Of a stretch of 64,000 nucleotides of DNA, positions 9,015 through 17,782 are shown piece after piece; positions within the stretch are counted from its first letter, which is position 1; the number at the start of each line of letters is the position of its first letter. Under the pieces are notes generated by a model. That model had not been told where the DNA came from, searched no databases, and saw only the letters and a list, made by a program, of their open reading frames with translations. This stretch comes from Streptomyces sp. UW30 (lineage in GTDB: Bacteria; Actinomycetota; Actinomycetes; Streptomycetales; Streptomycetaceae). The position numbers and the translations under genes are program-made. The stretch spans positions 1,990,326 to 2,054,325 of the forward strand of contig NZ_RDBN01000037.1 in the NCBI RefSeq assembly GCF_008042075.1, read 5' to 3'.

Positions 9015-9076
9015 AAGACGCATGGAGGGCCCTGTATGGAAATGGCCTGTATAGAAATGCCTACTGTCGTATAGAC
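9009..9076 (+). repeat. GTATAGA repeat cluster between arcA and arcB
   Basis: Four copies of GTATRGA lie at 9009, 9034, 9049 and 9069. The middle two sit in a tandem 15-base repeat, CCTGTATGGAAATGG (9031-9045) followed by CCTGTATAGAAATGC (9046-9060). The first copy overlaps the arcA stop codon. The block is A/T-richer than its surroundings and lies just ahead of arcB. It may be a regulator site or an internal promoter; TATAGA could serve as a -10 element. Confidence 0.6.
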
Positions 9077-9114
9077 TTCCAGAGTCCCTGTTCACGTACC
9101 TCTGGAGCGCCCCC

Positions 9115-10122
9115 ATGGCGACTGTCCCGACCGCCCTCGCCGGCCGCCACTTCCTCAAGGAACTCGACCTCACCGGGCAGGAGTTTCTCGGGCTGGTCGA
9201 GCTGGCCGCAGAGCTGAAGGCCGCCAAGAAGGCCGGGGTCGAGATCCAGTATCTGCGGGGCAGAAACGTTGCGCTGATCTTCGAGAAGACCTCGACGCGT
9301 ACGCGTTGCGCGTTCGAGGTCGCGGCCGCCGACCAGGGTGCCTCGACGACGTACCTGGACCCTGCGGGCTCGCAGATCGGTCACAAGGAGTCCGTGAAGG
9401 ACACCGCGCGCGTGCTCGGGCGGATGTACGACGGGATCGAGTACCGCGGGGACAGCCAGGCGAAGGTGGAGGAGATGGCGGTGTACGCGGGCGTGCCCGT
9501 GTTCAACGGCCTGACCGACGACTGGCACCCCACCCAGATGCTCGCCGACGTGCTCACCATGACCGAGCACACGGACAAGCCGCTGACCGAGACCGCCTTC
9601 GCGTACCTGGGTGACGCCCGCTTCAACATGGGCAACTCGTATCTGATCACCGGCGCGCTGCTCGGCATGGACGTACGCATCGTCGCGCCCGAGGAGTACT
9701 GGCCGAACGGCGACGTCGTGGCCCGGGCCCGCAAGCTGGCGCAGGACAGCGGCGCCGTCATCACGCTGACCGAGGACGTCACCGAGGGTGTCCGGGGCGT
9801 CGACTTCGTGGCGACCGACGTATGGGTCTCCATGGGTGAGCCCAAGGAGGTCTGGGACGAGCGGATCGCGGCGCTCGGCTCCTATGCGGTGACCATGGGC
9901 GTCCTGCGCGCCACCGGCAATCCGAACGTCAAGTTCCTGCACTGTCTGCCGGCCTTCCACGACCTCGGCACGAAGGTGGGACGCGAGATCTTCGAGCGGC
10001 ACGGGCTGGAGTCGCTGGAGGTCACGGACGAGGTCTTCGAGTCGGAGCACTCGGTGGTCTTCGACGAGGCGGAGAACCGGATGCACACGATCAAGGCGGT
10101 CCTGGTGGCGACGCTGGCCTGA
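9115..10122 (+). CDS. arcB: Ornithine carbamoyltransferase
   Basis: A 335-residue ornithine carbamoyltransferase. Signature motifs are the carbamoyl-phosphate loop [14 protein letters not shown] near residue 57, [21 protein letters not shown] and the ornithine-site HCLPAFHD near 272. Its length and its place after arginine deiminase suggest the catabolic role, splitting citrulline to ornithine and carbamoyl phosphate, though the reaction is reversible and arginine synthesis is possible. The ATG follows a GGAG site. arcA ends 100 bases upstream with a repeat cluster between. Confidence 0.94.
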   Translation: MATVPTALAGRHFLKELDLTGQEFLGLVELAAELKAAKKAGVEIQYLRGRNVALIFEKTSTRTRCAFEVAAADQGASTTYLDPAGSQIGHKESVKDTARVLGRMYDGIEYRGDSQAKVEEMAVYAGVPVFNGLTDDWHPTQMLADVLTMTEHTDKPLTETAFAYLGDARFNMGNSYLITGALLGMDVRIVAPEEYWPNGDVVARARKLAQDSGAVITLTEDVTEGVRGVDFVATDVWVSMGEPKEVWDERIAALGSYAVTMGVLRATGNPNVKFLHCLPAFHDLGTKVGREIFERHGLESLEVTDEVFESEHSVVFDEAENRMHTIKAVLVATLA

Positions 10123-10137
10123 CGGCGGCCCCGGGCG

Positions 10138-10590
10138 TTACGACGGGCGGCGCTGAGCCGGTACCACCGGCAGTCTGAACCACACCGCCTTGCCCGAGCC
10201 CGTCGGGCGGTGGCCGCAGGACGAGCTGAGGGTGCGGATCAGCAGCAGGCCTCGGCCGTGCTCCTGCCAGGGGTCCGGGTCGCCCTGGGTGGGGAGGGTC
10301 AGGTTGCCCGGCGGGGCCGGGTCCGGGTCGTGCACCTCGACCTGGCAGCCGGACGGCAGCAGCTCCACCACGAGCTCTATCGGGCCGTTGCCCGCGGTGT
10401 GCTCCACGGCGTTCGCGACCAGCTCCGCCGTGAGCAGCTCCGCCGTGTCGCTGTCCGCGGCGTGGTCCAGCTCGGCCAGCGCGGTACGGACCAGTGCACG
10501 GGCGACGGGCACGGCCGCGGTGGTGTGCGGCAGCGCTATACGCCAGGAGGCGGAGGCTGGGGGGCGATCGTGCAAGGCGGGTCCGTTCAT
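10138..10590 (-). CDS. Anti-sigma-type ATP-binding protein (RsbW-like)
   Basis: A 150-residue stand-alone GHKL ATPase domain of the kind abundant in Streptomyces. The N box is ELVANAVEHTAGNGPIELVV near residue 55 and the G box is HGRGLLLIRTLSSSCG near 113. Such proteins can act as serine kinases of anti-sigma antagonists or as switch proteins. The partner is unknown; no sigma factor or STAS protein is adjacent. It converges with arcB. The start codon has no clear ribosome binding site; a 16-base dyad lies directly upstream of it. Confidence 0.85.
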   Translation of the reverse strand: MNGPALHDRPPASASWRIALPHTTAAVPVARALVRTALAELDHAADSDTAELLTAELVANAVEHTAGNGPIELVVELLPSGCQVEVHDPDPAPPGNLTLPTQGDPDPWQEHGRGLLLIRTLSSSCGHRPTGSGKAVWFRLPVVPAQRRPS

Positions 10591-10591
10591 G

Positions 10592-10607
10592 AGCAGGCTG
10601 TCCTGCT
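10592..10607. promoter_or_regulatory. 16-base dyad just upstream of the RsbW-like gene start
   Basis: AGCAGG-CTGT-CCTGCT is a perfect 6-bp dyad ending one base before the start codon (on the minus strand). It covers the place where a ribosome binding site should be, so it could be an operator or an RNA hairpin that limits translation. Confidence 0.4.
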
Positions 10608-10820
10608 TTCAACCTTATGAATGGTACGGCGCCACCCGGCGAAGCCGCTCGTCGGGCGCCGTTCGGGACCTTCGGCCCCGACTGACATGCGGCTTACCCA
10701 GGTGAACGGTCGGCCTCGCACGGCTGATCCCGTCGTTACGCGGGTGTCGCCGAGCCGTGACGGATGTGACGGGGCCAGGTCACGGATCAGGCCACGACGA
10801 ACCGGCTTATTGCGCGGTCA

Positions 10821-10847
10821 TGACGACAGTCAAAGATGAGTGATAAC
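10821..10847 (+). promoter_or_regulatory. Shared catabolic box upstream of the enoyl-CoA hydratase gene
   Basis: TGACGACAGTCAA at 10821-10833 is identical to 19461-19473 upstream of the acyl-CoA dehydrogenase gene. The similarity continues as TGnGnGATAnC, so 22 of 27 bases match. The outer bases form the dyad TGAC-GACA-GTCA. GATAAC could be a -10 hexamer. The PaaX-family regulator in this cluster is the natural candidate to bind both copies. Otherwise the 336 bases between 10591 and 10926 show only promoter-like sequence. Confidence 0.6.
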
Positions 10848-10926
10848 TTCGGGGAGTAGAGCTCGAAGGGCAGAGGTAGAGCTCACTGAGCCAGTGCCCG
10901 CCGTCCGCCCGAGGAGGCCGCACATC

Positions 10927-11754
10927 ATGAGTCCCTTCACCGGCTCCGCCGCCCGCACCCCCGAGTGGAGGCACCTGCGGGTCGAGCACGCCGACGGGGT
11001 CGTCACCGTCACCCTCGCCCGCCCCGAGAAACTCAACGCGCTCACCTTCGGTGCCTACGCCGACCTGCGCGATCTGCTCGCGGAGCTGTCCCGGGAGAAG
11101 TCGGTACGAGCCCTCGTGCTGGCCGGCGAGGGCCGCGGCTTCTGCTCCGGCGGTGACGTCGACGAGATCATCGGCGCGACCCTGTCCATGGACACCGCCC
11201 AGCTTCTCGACTTCAACCGGATGACCGGGCAGGTCGTGCGGGCCGTACGGGAGTGCCCGTTCCCGGTGATCGCGGCCGTGCACGGGGTGGCGGCGGGTGC
11301 GGGGGCGGTACTGGCGCTCGCGGCCGACTTCCGGGTCGCCGACCCCACCGCCCGCTTCGCCTTCCTCTTCACCCGGGTCGGCCTGTCCGGCGGCGACATG
11401 GGCGCGGCCTATCTGCTGCCGAGGGTCGTCGGCCTGGGCCACGCGACCCGCCTGCTGATGCTGGGCGAACCCGTACGGGCTCCCGAGGCCGAGCGGATCG
11501 GCCTGATCAGCGAACTGACGGAGGACGGGAGTGCCGACGAGGCCGCCCAGGCCCTGGCCCGCCGCCTGGCCGACGGCCCGGCCCTGGCGTACGCCCAGAC
11601 GAAGGCCCTGCTGACGGCCGAGCTGGACATGCCACTGGCGGCGGCGGTGGAGATGGACGCCTCGACACAGGCCCTGCTGATGAACGGCGAGGACTACGCG
11701 GAGTTCCACGCGGCGTTCACGGAGAAGCGCCCACCGAAGTGGCGAGGGAGGTAG
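10927..11754 (+). CDS. Enoyl-CoA hydratase/isomerase family protein
   Basis: A 275-residue crotonase-fold protein acting on a CoA thioester. The oxyanion-hole segment GRGFCSGGDVDEI is near residue 68 and the second one HGVAAGAGAVLALAADFRVAD near 120. The first catalytic Glu of standard hydratases is replaced (GAGAVLA instead of GGGCELA), while an acidic residue remains in VGLSGGDMGAAYLLPR near 160. That suggests a specialised hydratase or ring-acting enzyme. AGGAGG precedes ATG 10927; the frame is open upstream but unlike the family. It is four bases ahead of the hydroxylase/reductase fusion and heads that operon. Confidence 0.88.
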   Translation: MSPFTGSAARTPEWRHLRVEHADGVVTVTLARPEKLNALTFGAYADLRDLLAELSREKSVRALVLAGEGRGFCSGGDVDEIIGATLSMDTAQLLDFNRMTGQVVRAVRECPFPVIAAVHGVAAGAGAVLALAADFRVADPTARFAFLFTRVGLSGGDMGAAYLLPRVVGLGHATRLLMLGEPVRAPEAERIGLISELTEDGSADEAAQALARRLADGPALAYAQTKALLTAELDMPLAAAVEMDASTQALLMNGEDYAEFHAAFTEKRPPKWRGR

Positions 11755-11758
11755 CGGG

Positions 11759-14152
11759 ATGCTCCCGACCGAGGGGACTGTGCCGACCGGAGGGGCGCGG
11801 GGCGGTGCTGAATCTGCGGCTACCGCCGCGTGGGCGCGACCAGCCCCCGCCGGCCCGCAGCCGCCGAACGACACGAGCCACCCCCTACGAGTCGCGATCA
11901 TCGGCGGCGGCCCGGGAGGGCTGTACGCGGCGGCGTTGCTCAAACGCCTCGACCCGTCCCGCGAAGTCACCCTCTGGGAACGCAACGCCCCCGACGACAC
12001 CTTCGGCTTCGGAGTGGTCCTCTCCGACGAAACCCTCGGCGGCATCGAACACGCCGACCCGGTCGTCTACGAGGCCCTCCGCGAGGAATTCGTCCGCTGG
12101 GACGACATCGACATCGTCCACCGAGGCACCCGCCAGACCTCCTCAGGGCACGGCTTCGCGGCCCTCGGCAGGAAACGCCTCCTGGAGATCCTGCACGACC
12201 GCTGCCACGATCTCGGCGTGGTACTCCGCTTCCGCTCCGAGGTCCCGGACCCGGCCCGGCTCGCGGACACATACGACCTGGTCATCGCCGCGGACGGTGT
12301 GCACAGCACCACCCGCGAGGCCTACTCCCATGTGTTCCGCCCCCATGTGGCCACCCACCACTGCCGTTACATCTGGCTGGCCGCCGACTTCGCCTTCGAC
12401 GCCTTCCGCTTCGAGATCGCCGAGACCGAGCACGGCGTGATGCAACTGCACGGCTACCCGTACGCGGCCGATGCCTCCACCGTGATCGTCGAGATGCACG
12501 AAGAGGTCTGGCAGGCGGCCGGGTTCGCGGAACTCGACGAGCAGGAGTCCGTCGAGCGCTGCGCCAAGATCTTCGCGGACGCGCTCGGCGGGCGACCGCT
12601 GAAGTCCAACAAGTCGGCCTGGACCACCTTCCGCACGGTCGTCAACGAGCGCTGGTCGCACGGCAGCATCGTCCTGCTCGGCGACGCCGCCCACACCGCC
12701 CACTTCTCCATCGGCTCCGGCACCAAGCTGGCCGTCGAGGACGCCCTCGCCCTCGCCGCCTGCCTGGAGGAACAGCCCTCCCTGGAGCAGGCGTTGGCGG
12801 CGTACGAGGAGGAGCGCAAACCGGTCGTCGCCTCCACCCAGCGCGCCGCCCGGGCCAGCCTGGAGTGGTTCGAGAACCTCGGCCTCTACCTCGACCAGCC
12901 GTCCCACCAGTTCGCGTTCAACCTGCTCACCCGCAGTCGCCGCGTCACCCACGACAACTTGCGCCTGCGCGACGCCCGCTTCACCGAGGCCGTCGAGCGC
13001 GACTTCGGCTGCCCGCCCGGCACGCCCCCGATGTTCACCCCGTTCCGGCTGCGCGGCCTCACCCTGCGCAACCGGGTCGTCGTGTCCCCGATGGACATGT
13101 ACTCGGCCGCGGACGGTGTCCCCGGCGACTTCCACCTCGTCCACCTCGGCTCCCGCGCCCTCGGCGGCGCCGGCCTGGTGATGACCGAGATGGTGTGCGT
13201 CAGCCCCGAGGGACGCATCACCCCCGGCTGCACCGGCCTCTACACCGGCCGGCAGGCCGAGTCCTGGAAGCGCGTCGTGCAGTTCGTGCACGCCCAGGCC
13301 CCCGGCACCGCCATCGGCGTGCAGCTCGGCCACAGCGGCCGCAAGGGCTCGACCAAGCTCATGTGGGAGGGCATGGACGAGCCGCTGGAGGACGGCAACT
13401 GGCCGCTCGTGGCCGCGTCCCCCATCCCCTACAAGTCGGACAGCCAGACCCCGCGCGAGCTCAGCCGCTCCCAACTCACCGACATCCGCGAGCAGTTCAC
13501 GGCAGCCGCCTGGCGCGCCGCCCAGGCCGGCTTCGACCTGCTCGAACTGCACTGCGCGCACGGCTATCTGCTCTCCGGCTTCCTCTCCCCGCTCACCAAC
13601 CTCCGCACGGACGCCTATGGCGGCTCCCTGGAGAAACGACTCCGCTTCCCGCTCGAAGTCTTCGACGCCGTACGCAGCGTCTGGCCCGAGGAGCGGCCCA
13701 TGACGGTCCGGATCTCCGCCACCGACTGGGCCGACGGCGGCACGAGCGCCGAGGACGCCGTGGAGATCGCCCGCGCCTTCGCCGCGCACGGCGCCGACGC
13801 GATCGACGTGTCGACCGGGCAGGTCGTGGCCGACGAGCGGCCGGAGTTCGGGCGGTCGTACCAGACGCCGTACGCGGACCGGATCCGCCACCGCACCGGC
13901 CTGCCGGTGATCGCGGTCGGCGCCATCTCGTCCTGGGACGACGTCAACTCCCTGATCCTGGCGGGCCGTACGGACCTGTGCGCGCTGGCCCGCCCCCACC
14001 TCTACGACCCGCACTGGACACTGCACGCGGCGGCCGAGCAGGACTACGACGGTCCGGGCGTCGCCTGGCCGGCCCCGTACCGGGCGGGCAGCCGCCGCCC
14101 GCAGACGGGACGCACGGACGCCCCCAAGCCCCGCCTGACGCTCGGGACTTGA
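11759..14152 (+). CDS. Fused FAD monooxygenase / Old Yellow Enzyme reductase for aryl-CoA
   Basis: A 797-residue fusion. Residues about 42-410 are a flavoprotein hydroxylase (IIGGGPGGLYAAALLKRL near 45, GDAAHTAHFSIGSGTKLAVE near 307). Residues about 425-775 are an Old Yellow Enzyme reductase (LRNRVVVSPMDMYSA, ELHCAHGYLLSGFLSPLTN). This architecture is known in 2-aminobenzoyl-CoA monooxygenase/reductase and in salicylyl-CoA 5-hydroxylases. The substrate should be anthraniloyl-CoA, salicylyl-CoA or a relative, made by the CoA ligase at 17783-19396. GGGAGG precedes the start. Choosing between the two substrates needs a closer family comparison than I can make. Confidence 0.9.
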   Translation: MLPTEGTVPTGGARGGAESAATAAWARPAPAGPQPPNDTSHPLRVAIIGGGPGGLYAAALLKRLDPSREVTLWERNAPDDTFGFGVVLSDETLGGIEHADPVVYEALREEFVRWDDIDIVHRGTRQTSSGHGFAALGRKRLLEILHDRCHDLGVVLRFRSEVPDPARLADTYDLVIAADGVHSTTREAYSHVFRPHVATHHCRYIWLAADFAFDAFRFEIAETEHGVMQLHGYPYAADASTVIVEMHEEVWQAAGFAELDEQESVERCAKIFADALGGRPLKSNKSAWTTFRTVVNERWSHGSIVLLGDAAHTAHFSIGSGTKLAVEDALALAACLEEQPSLEQALAAYEEERKPVVASTQRAARASLEWFENLGLYLDQPSHQFAFNLLTRSRRVTHDNLRLRDARFTEAVERDFGCPPGTPPMFTPFRLRGLTLRNRVVVSPMDMYSAADGVPGDFHLVHLGSRALGGAGLVMTEMVCVSPEGRITPGCTGLYTGRQAESWKRVVQFVHAQAPGTAIGVQLGHSGRKGSTKLMWEGMDEPLEDGNWPLVAASPIPYKSDSQTPRELSRSQLTDIREQFTAAAWRAAQAGFDLLELHCAHGYLLSGFLSPLTNLRTDAYGGSLEKRLRFPLEVFDAVRSVWPEERPMTVRISATDWADGGTSAEDAVEIARAFAAHGADAIDVSTGQVVADERPEFGRSYQTPYADRIRHRTGLPVIAVGAISSWDDVNSLILAGRTDLCALARPHLYDPHWTLHAAAEQDYDGPGVAWPAPYRAGSRRPQTGRTDAPKPRLTLGT

Positions 14153-14179
14153 GGGCGCACGCCCAGGGGTGTGCGGGGG

Positions 14180-15385
14180 TTACAACTCGACCATCCCCGC
14201 GGTCAGCGTCGCCCCGTCCGCCGGGTCGATCAGGAGGAACGCGCCCGTGCGCCGGGAGACGGCGTAGTCGTCGAGTGCCAGTGGTTCTGCGGTGCGCAGG
14301 GCGATCCGGCCGAGATCGTTCGCGGTCAGCTCGGCTTCCCCGGCCAGGTCCTCCACGGTTCCCCTCACGGTCCGTGTCGTGTGCCGGACCAGCACGCGGT
14401 CCCCGACCCTGAGCGGCCGGTCGGCGAGATGGCAGACCGCCGCCCGCACCACCTGCGTGAGCGCCGGGACGTCGACACCCGCGGTGATCATGTCGCCGCG
14501 TGAGACGTCCCGCTGGTCGGCGAGGCGCACGCTGATCGACTGCGGCGCGTGGGCCTTCGCGACGTCCCTGCCGAGTACGTCGATCCCGGTGATCTCGGAC
14601 GTCTCGCCCGACGGGTGGACGGTGACACGGTCGCCGACCCGGAGCGCTCCCGACGCCAACTGACCTGCGTAGTGGCGGACTTCGCCGTGCCGGATGACGT
14701 ACTGGACGGGGAAGCGGGCGGGGGCGTCCGCCGGATCGGCGCCGACCGGGACGTTCTCCAGGACTTCCAGGAGCGCCGGGCCAGGGTACCAGTCCATGTG
14801 GGCCGAGCGCTCCACGACGTTGTCGCCGGCCAGCGCCGAGACCGGGATCGGGGTGAAGCCCGGCAGGCCCAGCGCGGCGGAGTGGCCCGCGAAGTCCTCG
14901 ACGATGCGGTCGAACTGCTTCTCCTCGTACCCGACCAGGTCCATCTTGTTGACGGCGAGGACGACGTGGGGGACGCGCAGCAGAGCGGCGATCGCCGCGT
15001 GCCGGCGGGTCTGCTCGACGACGCCGTTGCGGGCGTCGACCAGGATCACCGTCAGCTCGGCTGTCGAGGCGCCGGTGACCATGTTGCGGGTGTACTGCAC
15101 ATGGCCGGGGGTGTCGGCGAGGATGAACCGGCGGCGCGGGGTGGCGAAGTAGCGGTACGCCACGTCGATCGTGATGCCTTGTTCGCGCTCGGCTCGCAGG
15201 CCGTCGGTGAGCAGGGCGAGGTCGGGGGCGTCCTGGCCGCGGCTCGCGGAGGCGCGCTCGACGGCCTCCAGCTGGTCGGTGAGGATCGACTTGGAGTCGT
15301 GCAGCAGCCGGCCCACCAGGGTGGACTTGCCGTCGTCGACCGAACCGGCCGTCGCGAAACGCAAGGTGTCGATGGTCGTGCTCAT
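14180..15385 (-). CDS. cysN: Sulfate adenylyltransferase large subunit (GTPase)
   Basis: A 401-residue CysN. With CysD it makes adenosine 5'-phosphosulfate from ATP and sulfate, driven by GTP. GTPase motifs: GSVDDGKSTLVGRL near residue 15, the switch region EREQGITIDVAYRYF, DTPGHVQYTRNM, and NKMDLVGY. Two beta-barrel domains follow. The start at 15385 lies two bases after the cysD stop. It converges with the aryl-CoA hydroxylase gene, leaving 27 bases between stops. Confidence 0.94.
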   Translation of the reverse strand: MSTTIDTLRFATAGSVDDGKSTLVGRLLHDSKSILTDQLEAVERASASRGQDAPDLALLTDGLRAEREQGITIDVAYRYFATPRRRFILADTPGHVQYTRNMVTGASTAELTVILVDARNGVVEQTRRHAAIAALLRVPHVVLAVNKMDLVGYEEKQFDRIVEDFAGHSAALGLPGFTPIPVSALAGDNVVERSAHMDWYPGPALLEVLENVPVGADPADAPARFPVQYVIRHGEVRHYAGQLASGALRVGDRVTVHPSGETSEITGIDVLGRDVAKAHAPQSISVRLADQRDVSRGDMITAGVDVPALTQVVRAAVCHLADRPLRVGDRVLVRHTTRTVRGTVEDLAGEAELTANDLGRIALRTAEPLALDDYAVSRRTGAFLLIDPADGATLTAGMVEL

Positions 15386-15387
15386 GC

Positions 15388-16290
15388 TTAGAAGTACCCC
15401 TCGCGCTTGCGGTCTTCCATCGCGGCCTCGGACATCTTGTCGTCGGCACGGGTCGCGCCGCGCTCGGTGAGCCGGGACGCGGCGATCTCGGTGATCACCT
15501 TCTCGATGGTGTCGGCGTCGGAGTCCACCGCGCCCGTGCAGGACATGTCGCCGACGGTGCGATAGCGGACCTGACGCTTCTCGACGACCTCGTGCTCGCG
15601 GGGCCCGCCCCAGTCGCCGGCGGTCAGCCACATGCCGCCGCGCTGGAACACCTCGCGCCGATGGGCGAAGTAGATGTTCGGCAGCGCTATGTGTTCGCGG
15701 CCTATGTACTGCCAGACGTCCAGTTCGGTCCAGTTGGACAGCGGGAACACGCGGACGTGTTCGCCGGGGGCGTGGCGGCCGTTGTAGAGGTTCCACAGTT
15801 CGGGGCGCTGCCGGCGTGGGTCCCACTGTGAGAACTCGTCCCGCAGGCTGAACACCCGCTCCTTGGCCCGTGCCTTCTCCTCGTCGCGGCGTCCGCCGCC
15901 GAAGACGGCGTCGAACTTCTCGGCCTGGATCTTCTCGGTGAGGGGCAGGGTCTGGAGGGGGTTGCGGGTGCCGTCGGGGCGTTCGCGGAGCACACCGCGG
16001 TCGATGTAGTCCTGTACGGAGGCCACATGGAGGCGGAGCCCATGTGCGGCCACCACACGGTCGCGGTAGTCGAGGACCTCGGGGAAGTTGTGGCCGGTGT
16101 CCACATGCAGCAGGGAGAAGGGGATCGCCGCGGGGGCGAACGCCTTCAGCGCCAGGTGCAGCATGACGATGGAGTCCTTGCCACCGGAGAACAGGATCAC
16201 CGGCCGCTCGAACTCGCCCGCGACCTCACGGAAGATGTGCACCGCCTCGGACTCCAACGCGTCCAGGTGCGAAAGAGCGAACGCCGTCAC
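15388..16290 (-). CDS. cysD: Sulfate adenylyltransferase small subunit
   Basis: A 300-residue CysD of the ATP pyrophosphatase family and the catalytic partner of CysN. The PP-loop is LFSGGKDSIVMLHLALKAF near residue 32. Other family marks are HVDTGHNFPEVLDYRD, FGGGRRDEEKARAKER and SNWTELDVWQYI. The GTG start at 16290 overlaps the cysC stop (GTGA). An upstream extension of the frame lies inside cysC and is not used. Confidence 0.94.
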   Translation of the reverse strand: MTAFALSHLDALESEAVHIFREVAGEFERPVILFSGGKDSIVMLHLALKAFAPAAIPFSLLHVDTGHNFPEVLDYRDRVVAAHGLRLHVASVQDYIDRGVLRERPDGTRNPLQTLPLTEKIQAEKFDAVFGGGRRDEEKARAKERVFSLRDEFSQWDPRRQRPELWNLYNGRHAPGEHVRVFPLSNWTELDVWQYIGREHIALPNIYFAHRREVFQRGGMWLTAGDWGGPREHEVVEKRQVRYRTVGDMSCTGAVDSDADTIEKVITEIAASRLTERGATRADDKMSEAAMEDRKREGYF

Positions 16291-16838
16291 ACCAGCCCCC
16301 GCTCCGCCAGTACGGCGTACACGGCGTCCGCCGACTCCTGGGGCGTCTGGCGCTGGGTGGGCAGGACGAGTGACGGGTCCACCGGCGGCTCGTACGGGTC
16401 GTCGACGCCGGTGAGCCCGGTCAGCCGGCCCGCGGCCCGGCGGGCGTACAGCCCCTTCACGTCCCGCTCGCTGCACACCTCCACCGGGGTCGCCACATGC
16501 ACCTCGATGTACGGCGTCTCGCTCGCGTCGTGCCGTTTGCGGACGGCCTCGCGGCTGTCGGCGTGCGGGGCGATGACCGGGACGACGGACAGCACACCGT
16601 TGCGCGCGAGCACCTCCGAGACCAGCCCGATGCGCTGCACGTTGGTGTGGCGGTCCTCCCGTGAGAAGCCCAGGCCCGCGGAGAGGAACCGCCGGATCTC
16701 GTCGCCGTCGAGGACCTCCACGCGGTGTCCCTCGGTCTTCAGACGGGCGCCGAGCAGGCGGGCGATCGTGGTCTTGCCCGCGCTCGGCAGCCCCGTCAGC
16801 CAGACCGTGGCTCCCCGGGTTCTTGGCGTGGTGGTCAT
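16287..16838 (-). CDS. cysC: Adenylyl-sulfate kinase
   Basis: A 183-residue APS kinase that makes PAPS. P-loop GLPSAGKTTIARLLG near residue 15; DGDEIRRFLSAGLGFSREDR, the RIGLVSEVLARNG helix, and GLYARRAAGRLTGLTGVDDPYE all fit the family. A GAGGA site precedes ATG 16838. It is the first gene of cysC-cysD-cysN. No PAPS reductase or sulfite reductase gene is near, so this operon may feed sulfation or may be separate from the main assimilation cluster. Confidence 0.95.
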   Translation of the reverse strand: MTTTPRTRGATVWLTGLPSAGKTTIARLLGARLKTEGHRVEVLDGDEIRRFLSAGLGFSREDRHTNVQRIGLVSEVLARNGVLSVVPVIAPHADSREAVRKRHDASETPYIEVHVATPVEVCSERDVKGLYARRAAGRLTGLTGVDDPYEPPVDPSLVLPTQRQTPQESADAVYAVLAERGLV

Positions 16839-16852
16839 GCGCAACAGTCCTC

Positions 16853-16895
16853 GTTCCCTACCTGTGGACGACCCGAAGGACGCTAGGTAAGGAAC
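16853..16895. promoter_or_regulatory. Long dyad upstream of cysC
   Basis: GTTCCCTACCT (16853-16863) and AGGTAAGGAAC (16885-16895) form an inverted repeat matching at 10 of 11 positions, with a 21-base centre. It lies 15-57 bases upstream of the cysC start, where an operator or a leader hairpin for the sulfate operon would be expected. The binding factor is unknown. Confidence 0.5.
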
Positions 16896-16954
16896 TTGAG
16901 AGGAGGCGCAGAGAAAGCTGAGGGTTCCGTTAGTGGCGCTCGGTGTGCCCGAGG

Positions 16955-17767
16955 TCACAGGCCGGCGTAGGTCGCTCCCGCGTCCCGCAGTCGCTCGTGC
17001 AGTCCCCGGAAGACGGCGGCCGAGCGCGCGCCCGGCCAGTCCGCGGGCAGCAGCCGGGCGGGCAGCCCGGGGTCGGTGTAGGGGAGGTGGCGCCAGGAGT
17101 CCAGGGCGAGGAGGTAGTCGCGGTACGCCTCCTCCGGCGGGGTGTCGTCCCGCCGCTCCCAGGCGTGCAGCACGCGCGCGTGCCGGTCCAGGAACGCGTC
17201 GTGCTCCTTGGCGATCGCGGCCAGGTCCCACCAGCGGGCCACGGCCTCGACGGTCGGCGTGAAGCCGAGGTGCTCGCCGCGGAAGAAGTCGACGTACTCC
17301 TCCAGGCGCAGCCGCTGAAGGGTGTGCCGCGCCTCCTCGTACAGCCGCGCCGGCGCGATCCACACGCCCGGAGCCGCCGTCCCGAAGCCGAGCCCGGCCA
17401 GCCGGGAGCGCAGCACATGCCGCTTCTGCCGCTCCGACTCCGGGACCGAGAACACCGCGAGCACCCAGCCCTCGTCGTCGGGCGGCCCGGTGGTGTAGAT
17501 GCGCCGGTCGCCGTCGTCGAGCAACTGGCGGGCGTCCGGCGAGAGTTCGTACCCCGCCGCGCCCTGCGCCGTCCGGGCCGGCAGCAGCAGCCCGCGCCGC
17601 TTCAGCCGGGACACCGACGAACGCACGGAAGGGGCGTCCACGCCGATCGCGGCCAGCAGTCTGATCAGCTCCGCGACCGGCACGGGGCCGGGCATGTGGC
17701 GGCCGTACGCGCCGTAGAGCGTGACGATGAGAGACCGTGGTGCATGCTGGTCGGACACGTTGATCAT
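16955..17767 (-). CDS. paaX: PaaX family transcriptional regulator
   Basis: A 270-residue PaaX-type regulator. The N-terminal winged helix covers about residues 10-85 (LIVTLYGAYGRHM, ELIRLLAAIGVDAPSVRSSVSRLKRRGLL); the long C-terminal part includes WVLAVFSVPESERQKRHVLRS. Founding PaaX proteins repress phenylacetate genes and respond to an aryl-CoA, which fits a cluster that activates and hydroxylates an aromatic acid as its CoA ester. ATG 17767 gives the usual start (INVSDQHAPRS); a GTG at 17758 is possible and neither has a clear ribosome binding site. The CoA ligase gene ends 15 bases upstream, so the two are co-transcribed. Confidence 0.9.
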   Translation of the reverse strand: MINVSDQHAPRSLIVTLYGAYGRHMPGPVPVAELIRLLAAIGVDAPSVRSSVSRLKRRGLLLPARTAQGAAGYELSPDARQLLDDGDRRIYTTGPPDDEGWVLAVFSVPESERQKRHVLRSRLAGLGFGTAAPGVWIAPARLYEEARHTLQRLRLEEYVDFFRGEHLGFTPTVEAVARWWDLAAIAKEHDAFLDRHARVLHAWERRDDTPPEEAYRDYLLALDSWRHLPYTDPGLPARLLPADWPGARSAAVFRGLHERLRDAGATYAGL

Positions 17768-17782
17768 CTTAGGTCGTACGGA

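Noticed and set aside
9009-9076. CRISPR-like array in the arcA-arcB gap
   Set aside because: Repeat units are short (7-15 bases), contiguous or irregularly spaced, with no spacer pattern or cas genes.
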